Shown here piece by piece: positions 27,409-35,037 of a DNA stretch of 64,000 nt (within the stretch, counting starts at the first letter, position 1; each line of letters starts with the position of its first letter). The stretch comes from GCA-2725625 sp964574215 (GTDB lineage Bacteria; Pseudomonadota; Alphaproteobacteria; Rhodospirillales; UBA2165), in the NCBI GenBank assembly GCA_964574215.1, contig CAZNLR010000015.1, positions 1 to 64,000 of the forward strand, in the 5' to 3' direction. The position numbers and the translations under genes are program-made. Below the pieces are notes generated by a model, which was not told the origin of the DNA, ran no database searches, and was given only the letters and a program-made list of their open reading frames with translations.

Positions 27409-28518
27409 ATGTTGCTTTCGCGTAATTCCAGGGGCGCACAATTTCTGGTTTCGCTCTCCGGGGCATTGGCTGTTTTGATATTGAGTACATCGGCGCACAC
27501 TGCGGATCGGTGGTTTCCCATTGCTGTGGATGTCTGGGATCCGCCCTTTAATTCTTCCTTGAAACGTAAAACGGGCCAATATACGGCATTATCCAAAGCC
27601 GGACGGCAATGGCGGATATGCGTTTCCATTCCGCACTTGAAAGACCCCTATTGGGGCGCTGTAAATTTCGGTCTAATCGACGAAGCCAAACGGCTCGGCG
27701 TTGCGCTTAGGATTGTCGAGGCCGGTGGGTACGGTAATCTTAATGTCCAACGAAAACAGGTCCAGGATTGCATGGCAAAGGGCGGCGAAGGTCTAATTTT
27801 GGCCGGTATCAGCGCCGACGGACTTAACGATCTGGTGGAAAAGTACACCGCGAAAGGCCGCCCGGTAATCGACATGATCAACGGACTGTCGTCGACTAAA
27901 ATTACTGCCCGGGCAGGTGTGGATTATTGGGATACAGGTTTTAAAACTGCCGAGTATATCCGTAAAAACTTCGCTACCGGTGCTAAGCAGATAAAAATCG
28001 CCTGGTTCCCGGGTCCGGACGGCGCAGCCTGGGTTTCGCAAGGCGACAAGGGGTTCCGCGAGGCCATCAAAGGCAGTTTAATCAAAATTGTGGTTTCCGC
28101 TCATGGCGACACGGGTAAGGCGACGCAAGGACGGCTTGTCGAAAAAGCTTTGAATGAACACGCTGACCTGGACTTTATTGTCGGCACGACGGTTACCGCC
28201 AATGCCGCCGTCGAATTGCTTCGGCGCCGTAAGTTGAAAAAGAAAATCAAAGTACTGTCTTACTATTTCGGCCCTGGAATCCACCGCGGCATCCGGCGCG
28301 GCAGCGTTGTCGCCGCACCAACCGACTTGCAAGCCATACAGGCCCGCATATCGGTTGATTTAGCCGTGCGCGCCCTGGAGGGAAAAACCTTCATTAAACA
28401 CGTCGCACCAAAAGTTATTGTCGTCGACAAAAAGAATATCCGAAAATTTGACAGCTCAACCTCCCTTCCGCCAAGAGGTTTTCGTCCGATCTTCAGCGTC
28501 AATAACTGGTTGAAATAG
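27409..28518 (+). CDS. torT: TMAO reductase system periplasmic protein TorT
   Basis: A 369-aa periplasmic binding protein of the sugar-binding type I fold. In E. coli, TorT binds trimethylamine N-oxide and works with the sensor kinase TorS. Seen: a signal peptide (about 1-32) and the TorT-specific start WFPIAVDVWDPPFN, followed by WRICVSIPHLKDPYWGAVNFGL. The start has GAGGGACTGAA. It is followed after 39 bp by a membrane PAS protein on the same strand, but no TorR, TorA or TorC homologue is in the window, so the ligand here is not proven. Confidence 0.88.
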   Translation: MLLSRNSRGAQFLVSLSGALAVLILSTSAHTADRWFPIAVDVWDPPFNSSLKRKTGQYTALSKAGRQWRICVSIPHLKDPYWGAVNFGLIDEAKRLGVALRIVEAGGYGNLNVQRKQVQDCMAKGGEGLILAGISADGLNDLVEKYTAKGRPVIDMINGLSSTKITARAGVDYWDTGFKTAEYIRKNFATGAKQIKIAWFPGPDGAAWVSQGDKGFREAIKGSLIKIVVSAHGDTGKATQGRLVEKALNEHADLDFIVGTTVTANAAVELLRRRKLKKKIKVLSYYFGPGIHRGIRRGSVVAAPTDLQAIQARISVDLAVRALEGKTFIKHVAPKVIVVDKKNIRKFDSSTSLPPRGFRPIFSVNNWLK

Positions 28519-28557
28519 AGAGCCCAAAACCGATGACCAATAAGGAAATCAGATAAC

Positions 28558-30027
28558 ATGTTTGCCGTCAGAATAGCGACACTTGTTATTGCCGCGCTTT
28601 TTGGTTTTATCGCCACCTTCCAGGCTAGCGAGGCGCTACGCACCAACGCCCTCGAGAACTGGAAGGTAGAAGCGGATAACGTCGCCCAGTCTTTATCCGC
28701 CACATTATTGAATTGGATCGAGGAAAGTTATGCACCCATTTCAGGGCTGGCCGTGCTGTTTGAGAACAGCGGGAATGTGACCGAGCCGGAATTCCTCAAC
28801 GCCTATGACGGTTTGGAAGCAAGAGCAACCGCCTTTTTTCTGGAGGGCGCCGCCGTGTATAGATATGATTCCGGTGATGGCTGGAAAATTAAATATTCAA
28901 CCGATTCCGAAGGCCTGCTGCCGTTGGCCAAACCCTTGTCGCGGCAGCCGCAGATTTTAAACGCCATTAAAGTCGCCGACGCACGTTTCGGGGAATTGAT
29001 CCTTGGTCAACCTTTTCAGATTGAGCCCCATAGTGAAGTTGTATCTCCGATCACCATCGGTACATCGGAAGCAAATGCCAAAATAATCATCTTGGGGTTG
29101 GTCAATTATCATGAACTGATAAGCGGGCTTTCAACCCTTCACCTTCCCAAAGGTCTAACCCTCTTTTTGGAGGGGAAGTACCCAAATACCGAGGGGCAAA
29201 ATGACGTTCAACGAGTGTTCGGAAAACCAATCGACAACGCTCTGCATTCGGTTACCACGCGGACGGTTAGCGGCGGCGCCGAATTGGCGATCAGGTGGTA
29301 CGCCGATAAAGAGTTTTCCGATGGACCGTCGAAGGGGCTGGCCGATTTCGCTTTCATAACCGGCGTAACGGTTATTACCTTATTGGCCCTGTTCTTCGGT
29401 TTTCTTTTGCAGCGGAATCGTTTGATCTCCTTGCGGGTCCAAGAGGCGACCGCTGAATTGGCCAAAAGCGTTTCTTCCCTTGAAGAGCAAGCCCAGGCAA
29501 AAGAAGAAATCGAAAAACGGCTACTGAAACGGGAAGCCCAACTGAGTGGAACCTTGGATAATATGACGGAGGGAATAATCGTCATCGGCAAAGACAACAA
29601 AATCGAAATGTTCAATTCAAAGGTCCAATCGCTTCTCGAACTACCGGAAGATTACCTCAAAATCGGATTTCCCATCGCCGATTTAATTTTGTTTCAGGCG
29701 GAACGCGGAGATTTCGGCCCCGGCGATCCAAAAGAAATTGCCCGGGAACGTATGACTCGACCGGATGAACTATTCACCGAGGAAAGCTTGAGCGGCCGGG
29801 TTTTGGAATTCACCAGAAAATTTATCGCAGAAGGCGTTGTCATTACCTTCAAGGATATAACCAGACAGCACCGGAACCGGCTCGAGCTGGACCAAAAAGT
29901 CCAGGAACTAGAAGCTTTTAACAGTGTGGCGGTCGGACGAGAGCTTCGGATGATCGAACTGAAACGCGAGATTAACCTGCTGCTTGAAAGTGAAAACGAA
30001 ACCCCGAGGTACGAAATTATCGAATAG
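28558..30027 (+). CDS. membrane sensor protein, CHASE-like plus PAS, no kinase
   Basis: A 489-aa protein. Seen: TM1 (about 5-22); a periplasmic domain (about 24-258) that looks CHASE-like, with NWIEESYAPISGLAVLFENS; TM2 (about 263-286); a coiled coil (about 290-340); a PAS domain (about 340-445) with TLDNMTEGIIVIGKDNKIEMFN, ending VITFKDITRQ; and a final helix. It has no HisKA, ATPase, GGDEF or EAL domain, so it is a sensor without output. The stop is genuine and the next gene lies on the other strand, so this is not a simple frameshift. Its place after torT suggests that it plays the membrane part of a TorS-like sensor. Confidence 0.8.
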   Translation: MFAVRIATLVIAALFGFIATFQASEALRTNALENWKVEADNVAQSLSATLLNWIEESYAPISGLAVLFENSGNVTEPEFLNAYDGLEARATAFFLEGAAVYRYDSGDGWKIKYSTDSEGLLPLAKPLSRQPQILNAIKVADARFGELILGQPFQIEPHSEVVSPITIGTSEANAKIIILGLVNYHELISGLSTLHLPKGLTLFLEGKYPNTEGQNDVQRVFGKPIDNALHSVTTRTVSGGAELAIRWYADKEFSDGPSKGLADFAFITGVTVITLLALFFGFLLQRNRLISLRVQEATAELAKSVSSLEEQAQAKEEIEKRLLKREAQLSGTLDNMTEGIIVIGKDNKIEMFNSKVQSLLELPEDYLKIGFPIADLILFQAERGDFGPGDPKEIARERMTRPDELFTEESLSGRVLEFTRKFIAEGVVITFKDITRQHRNRLELDQKVQELEAFNSVAVGRELRMIELKREINLLLESENETPRYEIIE

Positions 30028-30059
30028 CGGCCAAAGACCGACGTTATTCGTAAATTCGC

Positions 30060-30935
30060 CTAGTCGGATGTGTGGAGGGATTTAGGAAAAGAAAGGGTAA
30101 CGGTCGTTCCCTTGGTCGCCTCGCTGGTGATGGCCATGGTGCCGCCAAGTTCCTGCATCATCTTGTAAACGATTCTAAGACCGAGACCGGAACCACGTTC
30201 CGTCTTATGGCCCGGCACGTTCGAGCCGGGGCTAAGAATGCTCATTATCTGATCGGTCGGAATTGCCGAGCCTGAATCCCGCACCACCAGAACGACGGCA
30301 TCGTCCTTTATGTCCACTTCCGCCTTGATGGCGACATTGCCGCCTGAGGACGTAAAATTCAGCGCATTGGTCACCAGATTCGACATTGCCCGTCGAATAT
30401 TTTGTGGAATGGTATTTATATCAGGAAAATCCGGCGACACTTCCGCCGTCAAGGTCACGTTTTTCTCCGCCGCCATTTGAGAGAAAAATTCAACGACTTC
30501 TTCAATTATGTCGCCCATTTTCACATCCTGATAGCGGGCGTCTTTGGGCAGCTTGGCCGCGGATATCGGTTCCCGCCCCAGCATGCTGTCACACAACTCC
30601 GTAACCCTGATCATCGACGTGTGCAGAGCACCGGCATATTTCTGAATCATGCCGGAGTCCATGGCGCCGTCTTCGATAAGCTGCATATAACCACTCACCG
30701 GCATAATCAGGTTTTTAATGTCGTGAACGAATTCCTTTTCCTGCTGTCGAATGTCTTTTTTAAGCGTGACGTTCTCTTTGATTACAGCTTCAAGGGCAGA
30801 CTCCGCCTCACGAAGCGCTTTTTTCGCCTCGTCAAGACTGGTCTGATCATTGGAATTTTTTGATTTATCGTCCATGGCCATGGGGCAATTTTGTCTCGAT
30901 GACATCTTATACAAGATGTGGCCGAAAGTTGCCAT
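30060..30935 (-). CDS. soluble histidine kinase lacking a sensor domain
   Basis: At most 291 aa. Seen: a hydrophilic start, a coiled coil (about 33-65), a phospho-acceptor helix of the HDxKN type in EFVHDIKNLIMPVSGYMQLI, and a HATPase domain with N-box NLVTNALNFT, G1 RDSGSAIP and G2 GSGLGLRIV. There is no PAS or membrane segment. The start is unclear: ATGs at residues 1, 11, 19 and 21 are all in frame and none has a strong ribosome-binding site. It converges with the kinase-less sensor gene (stops 32 bp apart), so a functional pair is possible. Confidence 0.85.
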   Translation of the reverse strand: MATFGHILYKMSSRQNCPMAMDDKSKNSNDQTSLDEAKKALREAESALEAVIKENVTLKKDIRQQEKEFVHDIKNLIMPVSGYMQLIEDGAMDSGMIQKYAGALHTSMIRVTELCDSMLGREPISAAKLPKDARYQDVKMGDIIEEVVEFFSQMAAEKNVTLTAEVSPDFPDINTIPQNIRRAMSNLVTNALNFTSSGGNVAIKAEVDIKDDAVVLVVRDSGSAIPTDQIMSILSPGSNVPGHKTERGSGLGLRIVYKMMQELGGTMAITSEATKGTTVTLSFPKSLHTSD

Positions 30936-31147
30936 GAATTGTCAGTTAGGACAATACGTAGTTACTACTATAGAGTTTAAAGGTATCCCGGCATTAGTCC
31001 TTCTTTGTTCAGAAGTTAAGTGCACAGAGCGGGCCGATCAACCCGGTACAAATCGACGCTGCATTTTTGCCAAGTGTGTCGGTGCACGAGATAAAAAATT
31101 ACTTTCGAATTCTTGGTTCGACAAGATTTTATGCCCATATATTCATA

Positions 31148-31582
31148 ATGGCATACCTCTATTACATTGATAAAAATGTTAATTGCGTATTCGTCCAGCA
31201 CCACGGCGAGGTCAGCTACGATGAAATGTCCGACCAGGTCATCGAATTGCTGGCTTCGCCCGACTACAGCAAAGGAATGAATTTGCTGCGCGACCTCACC
31301 AGGACAGCATTGCACCCCAACTACAATCTGGAGTATTTCTCCAATGCGGCAAAGGAACGGATACTGGCCCACGACGAGGCATTGGGTGAAGGCCGGAAGG
31401 CGGCCTGGGTCCTTGGTAACGCCGATGATTTCAAATCTATTCATCAATTCAGCGCCATCTACCGGCTTAACACCAAGATGATACAGCGGCAGCCGTTTCG
31501 CGATGTAAAAAGCGCGATGCAGTGGCTCGGCTTGCCAGAGGATTACGAGATCAAATATCCTCTACTCGAAGAAATATTGTAG
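31148..31582 (+). CDS. small SpoIIAA/STAS-like protein, paralogue 1
   Basis: A 144-aa soluble protein. The ATG at 31148 is chosen because it aligns with the start of the paralogue downstream (MAYLYYIDKNVNC against MPYTILIDPVVNC). Shared blocks with that gene include NCVFVQHHGE, SPDYSKGMNLLRD, KSIHQF and FRDVKSAMQWLGLPEDYEI. The pattern (beta-alpha fold, ending xxxARxWLGLP) recalls the SpoIIAA-like/STAS group of small cytosolic proteins; that link is tentative. The function is unknown. It is divergent from the soluble kinase. Confidence 0.65.
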   Translation: MAYLYYIDKNVNCVFVQHHGEVSYDEMSDQVIELLASPDYSKGMNLLRDLTRTALHPNYNLEYFSNAAKERILAHDEALGEGRKAAWVLGNADDFKSIHQFSAIYRLNTKMIQRQPFRDVKSAMQWLGLPEDYEIKYPLLEEIL

Positions 31583-31735
31583 TGATCAGCTGCATACGGC
31601 CTGAAAAATAACGTCATTATATTCGATGAAGATCTGCCGCCTAAAATTCGGTAACGAACACTAAAATTTATCACTCAATTGAACGCACTCTTATGATCGG
31701 CTTATAATTAATTTTATACTAAGTGATGAACGACC

Positions 31736-32161
31736 ATGCCCTACACAATTCTAATCGACCCGGTTGTCAATTGCATGTTTATCAAACATGACGGTCCTTT
31801 CGATTTCGACAACATTGCGAAATCAGGCGACGACCGTCTGAACCACCCGGATTATCGAACGGGCATGGATTTTATCCACGACTTTCGCGACCAGCACATA
31901 CCGGCGGATTTGGAATTCACGTCAATTGCGGCGGAATCCAAACGGATTGTAAAGGAGTATAATCTCAAGTTTGGCCGATGTAAGGCCGCCATGGTTGTGG
32001 GTGATGCCCAAAGCTACGCTAAAATTCACCAATTCATTGAATCAGCCAAATTCACGGACAACCCGGTGGAACGAAAAGTTTTCCGGGATATGGAAAAAGC
32101 AAGAGAATGGATCGGTTTGCCAACGGGCTACGAAATAAATTTTCCTGAACCTGAAGACTAA
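31736..32161 (+). CDS. small SpoIIAA/STAS-like protein, paralogue 2
   Basis: A 141-aa soluble protein, clearly homologous along its whole length to the gene 154 bp upstream (NCMFIKHDGP, HPDYRTGMDFIHD, AKIHQF, FRDMEKAREWIGLPTGYEI). The pair arose by tandem duplication and has diverged widely. The function is unknown; STAS/SpoIIAA-like folds often act in protein-protein switching. A bidirectional terminator follows the stop. Confidence 0.65.
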   Translation: MPYTILIDPVVNCMFIKHDGPFDFDNIAKSGDDRLNHPDYRTGMDFIHDFRDQHIPADLEFTSIAAESKRIVKEYNLKFGRCKAAMVVGDAQSYAKIHQFIESAKFTDNPVERKVFRDMEKAREWIGLPTGYEINFPEPED

Positions 32162-32176
32162 AGAACGTAAAAATCA

Positions 32177-32206
32177 AAAGGGCCACTATTTAGCGGCCCT
32201 TTTTTA
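32177..32206. terminator. bidirectional intrinsic terminator
   Basis: Arms AAAGGGCC (32177-32184) and GGCCCTTT (32195-32202) with a 10-nt loop and T-runs on both strands. It serves the small paralogue on the plus strand and the zinc-ribbon gene on the minus strand. Confidence 0.85.
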
Positions 32207-32250
32207 AGAGGTACTCCCTGAACGGAAAGTCCAAAATATTTCCGGTGCAA

Positions 32251-32442
32251 TTAGGCGCTATAGGCCATGTCCTTGCCGCAGCACATGGGGGATTTAATTT
32301 TGCCATGATCATTCGGGCATTTGGAAATTTGCACCGAGTTGCCATCGTCTAAATTCAGCGTGTCATTGACCAGCGGCGCATCGCACTTGCCGCATGTGGC
32401 ATTGACACTCATTCCGCAAACATCGCATTCGTAAGTTGCCAT
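32251..32442 (-). CDS. small Cys-rich (zinc-ribbon-like) protein
   Basis: A 63-aa protein. The start at 32442 is preceded by AGGGAAAAAGAAA. Seen: CDVCGM, CGKCDAPL, CPNDHG and MCCGKDM; the paired Cys suggest one or two structural zinc sites. No partner is obvious. I recall similar tiny proteins in marine alphaproteobacteria, but none with a known role. Confidence 0.7.
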   Translation of the reverse strand: MATYECDVCGMSVNATCGKCDAPLVNDTLNLDDGNSVQISKCPNDHGKIKSPMCCGKDMAYSA

Positions 32443-32593
32443 TTTCTTTTTCCCTGCTTCAATTGTTATCACTGATGGTCACAATATAATCAGCCTTAAA
32501 GAATTTATAAATACGCAATATCGAACGAAGTTCACGAAATCAGCACCTCGTCATAAGGTTCCCTATCTGATTCATGCAAAACAACACTAAACA

Positions 32594-33358
32594 TCAATTA
32601 TTTTTTCTCATATCGATTAATTTTTTCATGCCCCGATTAAACATTTTTATCAACCGTTTGTTGCGCTCAACTTTTTTGGATAACAAAAGGTACAAAGGCA
32701 TTTTTCGATACGGCTTTTTAAAGTACGTAATATTTTGCACCTCGCGTTCATTCAAACGCTTATTTTTTAAAAGCTGTTCAATTTGAAATTTACCAACATC
32801 AATTTGCTGGGGAAAAATATCTATTCGCCGGTGAGATAGCATCATAAACATATGTTTATCCTTGGCTGCTTTTCGAATTTTGAAAGAACCGCTATTCAGT
32901 GCCTGCGTAAATTCGTCGGTGCCATCCATCGCCCAGTCGCCAAGGGTCACTCCGAAAATATATTTTTTCAGATTTTCGGTTGTGTATTCCTTGATTTTCA
33001 AGTCCTTGCGATGAAATAAAACCCAGTTTCCGGTACTAATCGGGAGCTCGCTATAATAGTGGGTTTTTCGCCGTTTATTGCTGTCTGGCCAGCCAATCGT
33101 ACCATCCCAGTCACCGCGCTCTGAAATCTTATAGGCTCGGTTCCAGTTAAAAAAATCATAGTCTACGATCACTCCTTCCAGCAAAAATGCATCCGACACG
33201 AGTTTAGAGGGGGCGCCGAAATTTTTTAGTGATTTAGAGAATAACGGCATCCATTCCCCATTTGTGATTCTAACGACTTCAGCAGAATGGGCGTGCGAAA
33301 ATGTAACCGTGTATAAAAAGAGGGAAAACTTGAAAATATGTCTCAGTTTATATGTCAT
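32594..33358 (-). CDS. periplasmic solute-binding protein (SBP_bac_3-like), AT-rich
   Basis: A 254-aa protein with a signal peptide (about 1-25) and a type II periplasmic binding fold reminiscent of extracellular solute-binding family 3: ITNGEWMPLFSKSL, then WNRAYKISERGDWDGTIGWPDSNKRR and YIFGVTLGDWAMDGTDEFTQAL. No permease or ATPase is nearby, so a transport role is doubtful; orphan members often act as sensors. The gene is far richer in A/T (many Lys, Asn, Ile, Phe codons ending in A/T) than its neighbours and lies beside tRNA-Glu, both hints of recent acquisition. The start has only a weak upstream GAG. Confidence 0.72.
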   Translation of the reverse strand: MTYKLRHIFKFSLFLYTVTFSHAHSAEVVRITNGEWMPLFSKSLKNFGAPSKLVSDAFLLEGVIVDYDFFNWNRAYKISERGDWDGTIGWPDSNKRRKTHYYSELPISTGNWVLFHRKDLKIKEYTTENLKKYIFGVTLGDWAMDGTDEFTQALNSGSFKIRKAAKDKHMFMMLSHRRIDIFPQQIDVGKFQIEQLLKNKRLNEREVQNITYFKKPYRKMPLYLLLSKKVERNKRLIKMFNRGMKKLIDMRKNN

Positions 33359-33396
33359 AAAACTCTAACATCATGCCTCGATACAATGCGCTAATT

Positions 33397-33411
33397 TCTC
33401 AAAATTTGAGA
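33397..33411. repeat. perfect 15-nt palindrome TCTCAAA-A-TTTGAGA
   Basis: A perfect inverted repeat with a single central base, about 40 bp upstream of the solute-binding protein start. It could be an operator of that gene. Confidence 0.5.
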
Positions 33412-33551
33412 CATCCTTAAAGGCACTTTATGATATTTCAACGCCGGAAAGCCTACAATTACCTTGGCAATTGAGTCAAATACGGTTCAATTTCGGCCAG
33501 CGAAAGTTAAGGCGATAACGGGCCCGCCAGCCGGCATCCAGAAACAGCCCC

Positions 33552-33578
33552 GGGGACACGTAACAAGGACATGTCCCC
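33552..33578. repeat. inverted repeat GGGGACA/TGTCCCC
   Basis: Seven-base arms at 33552-33558 and 33572-33578. The right half also contains the perfect 10-nt palindrome GGACATGTCC (33567-33576). It is one of several compact palindromes in intergenic space of this window. Confidence 0.55.
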
Positions 33579-33613
33579 TTCAGCTTTGTGCCCCACTCAC
33601 TCCATTTACCCAC

Positions 33614-33647
33614 AAAAAAAGCCGCCCGATGGGATACACGCGGCGGC
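33614..33647 (-). terminator. intrinsic terminator of tRNA-Glu
   Basis: On the minus strand, GCCGCC and GGCGGC arms are followed by seven T residues, starting 14 bp after the tRNA CCA end. Confidence 0.8.
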
Positions 33648-33660
33648 GGAATAAAAGAAA

Positions 33661-33738
33661 TGGTGACCCCTACGGGATTCGAACCCGTGTTACCAGAATG
33701 AAAATCTGGCGTCCTAGACCTGGCTAGACGAAGGGGTC
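33661..33738 (-). tRNA. tRNA-Glu (anticodon TTC)
   Basis: A 78-nt cloverleaf with the CCA end encoded. Seen on the minus strand: acceptor stem GACCCCT/AGGGGTC, discriminator A, anticodon stem CCAGA/TCTGG around the loop TTTTCAT with anticodon TTC, and the T-arm GGGTTCGAATCCC. It has its own promoter and terminator, and no other tRNA is adjacent. Confidence 0.97.
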
Positions 33739-33751
33739 ACTGAGGGGCGAA

Positions 33752-33780
33752 TATCTACCGGTCCGGAGCGGTTAAATCAA
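33752..33780 (-). promoter_or_regulatory. promoter of tRNA-Glu
   Basis: On the minus strand, a TTGATT -35 (33775-33780), a 17-bp spacer and a TAGATA -10 (33752-33757). The -10 ends 14 bp before the mature tRNA 5' end, which leaves a short leader for RNase P. Confidence 0.65.
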
Positions 33781-33798
33781 GCCCAAATAGCAAGAAAT

Positions 33799-35028
33799 TT
33801 AGGCCGGTTTGGGGCGCAGAAACCAGAACGCCATGGGGCCCAGCAGAGCCACCGCGCCCATGGAGGCGAACCCCATGCCCCAAGGAAATACCGGATCGGC
33901 GGGCCCAGCCATTTTGGCCGAAAAATCCAATACGACACCGACCACCAAAGGTCCCACGGCGCCGCCGCCGAAGCCGATCAGGGCATGCAGACCCAGGGTC
34001 GCCCCCCGCCTGCCTTTTTCCGCAGCCATGACGGCCCCGGCGGTCAGGGTTGCCGAATCAAGCTGCACCAGTCCGGCGTAGATGAGCACCAGCACCACCA
34101 CGATTTCATAAGGCAGAGCCGGCAAAAAACCCAGGAACAGGGCCATCAGGCCCGCCGATATGAGAAACACATAGACCATGCGGCGACGGCCGAATTTATC
34201 GGCCAGTTCGTTGCCGCCGATGCTGGTCATCATGGCGACCATGGCGCTCAGGCCGGCCACCAAGGTGGGGGTCAGCCATCCCAGCCCCGACAGACCGTTT
34301 GCCGGTTGCAAGGTCAGGCTGAACGCCAGAAATGCCACCAGCCAGGAGCGCATGGCAAACAATTCCCAACTGTGGACGCAGTAGGCAAGCACATAACCCA
34401 TGGCCTCCCGGTTGCGCAAAACCGGTCTGAAATCCAGCAACGCCGTGTCCTCGTCCGGCGCCTGCGGCTCAATCGGTTTCATGGTGGCAAAAACCAGAAC
34501 CGCCGCGGCCACGGCCGCCAGCGCCGCAATCAAATGGATGGTCTGCCAGTCGAATACTTTCACCAATTGGCCGGTAACGAAAAAGGAACATGCCGTCCCG
34601 AGGCTGAAACTGGCCGTGTAGAAAGCGACAGAGCGGGCCTGCCGCGCGCCGCCGTAGCGGTCCACCAGCACGCGCAGTCCCGGCATATAGGTTGCCGCCA
34701 GCCCGACGCCGCCCAGAATCCTGAAGAAAAGCGCCGACCAGAATCCGGCGGCGAAATAGGTGAACCCCGCCAGGGATAGCGCGGCGATCAAGGCGCCCGC
34801 CATATAAACGCGCCGTGCATCGATGCGGTCGGTCAGGCTGACCAGGACGGGTACGGCCAGGGCGTAACCGCCCAGCAGAATGCCGGCGATCCAACCCGCC
34901 TCGGTATTGCTCAGCGACCAGATATCCATGAACTCCGGCATCAAGGCGGGAAAAGCAAACACGCCCACCATGGTCAGAACCTCGGCCGTGCACATGACAG
35001 CGACCAGAAATACCGGAGATTTCTGCAT
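33799..35028 (-). CDS. MFS transporter
   Basis: A 409-aa inner-membrane transporter of the major facilitator superfamily. Seen: twelve hydrophobic helices, the motif-A-like loop SLTDRIDARRVYMAGALIAALSL between TM2 and TM3, and a second copy NELADKFGRRRMVYVF at the start of the second half. The substrate is unknown. It is the last gene of a leftward run after recJ (9 bp gap), so it is probably co-transcribed with it. Confidence 0.92.
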   Translation of the reverse strand: MQKSPVFLVAVMCTAEVLTMVGVFAFPALMPEFMDIWSLSNTEAGWIAGILLGGYALAVPVLVSLTDRIDARRVYMAGALIAALSLAGFTYFAAGFWSALFFRILGGVGLAATYMPGLRVLVDRYGGARQARSVAFYTASFSLGTACSFFVTGQLVKVFDWQTIHLIAALAAVAAAVLVFATMKPIEPQAPDEDTALLDFRPVLRNREAMGYVLAYCVHSWELFAMRSWLVAFLAFSLTLQPANGLSGLGWLTPTLVAGLSAMVAMMTSIGGNELADKFGRRRMVYVFLISAGLMALFLGFLPALPYEIVVVLVLIYAGLVQLDSATLTAGAVMAAEKGRRGATLGLHALIGFGGGAVGPLVVGVVLDFSAKMAGPADPVFPWGMGFASMGAVALLGPMAFWFLRPKPA

Positions 35029-35037
35029 CGGCTTAGC

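Larger units (their letters stand above)
33359..33660. other. intergenic region with palindromes and tRNA terminator
   Basis: About 300 bp between the AT-rich binding-protein gene and tRNA-Glu. It holds a 15-nt palindrome near 33397, a GGGGACA...TGTCCCC inverted repeat near 33552, and the tRNA terminator near 33614. No gene is seen. Confidence 0.6.

Noticed and set aside
30000..30070. Possible frameshift that would join the kinase-less PAS protein to a kinase
   Set aside because: The kinase is encoded on the opposite strand, so a simple frameshift or stop mutation cannot explain the split.
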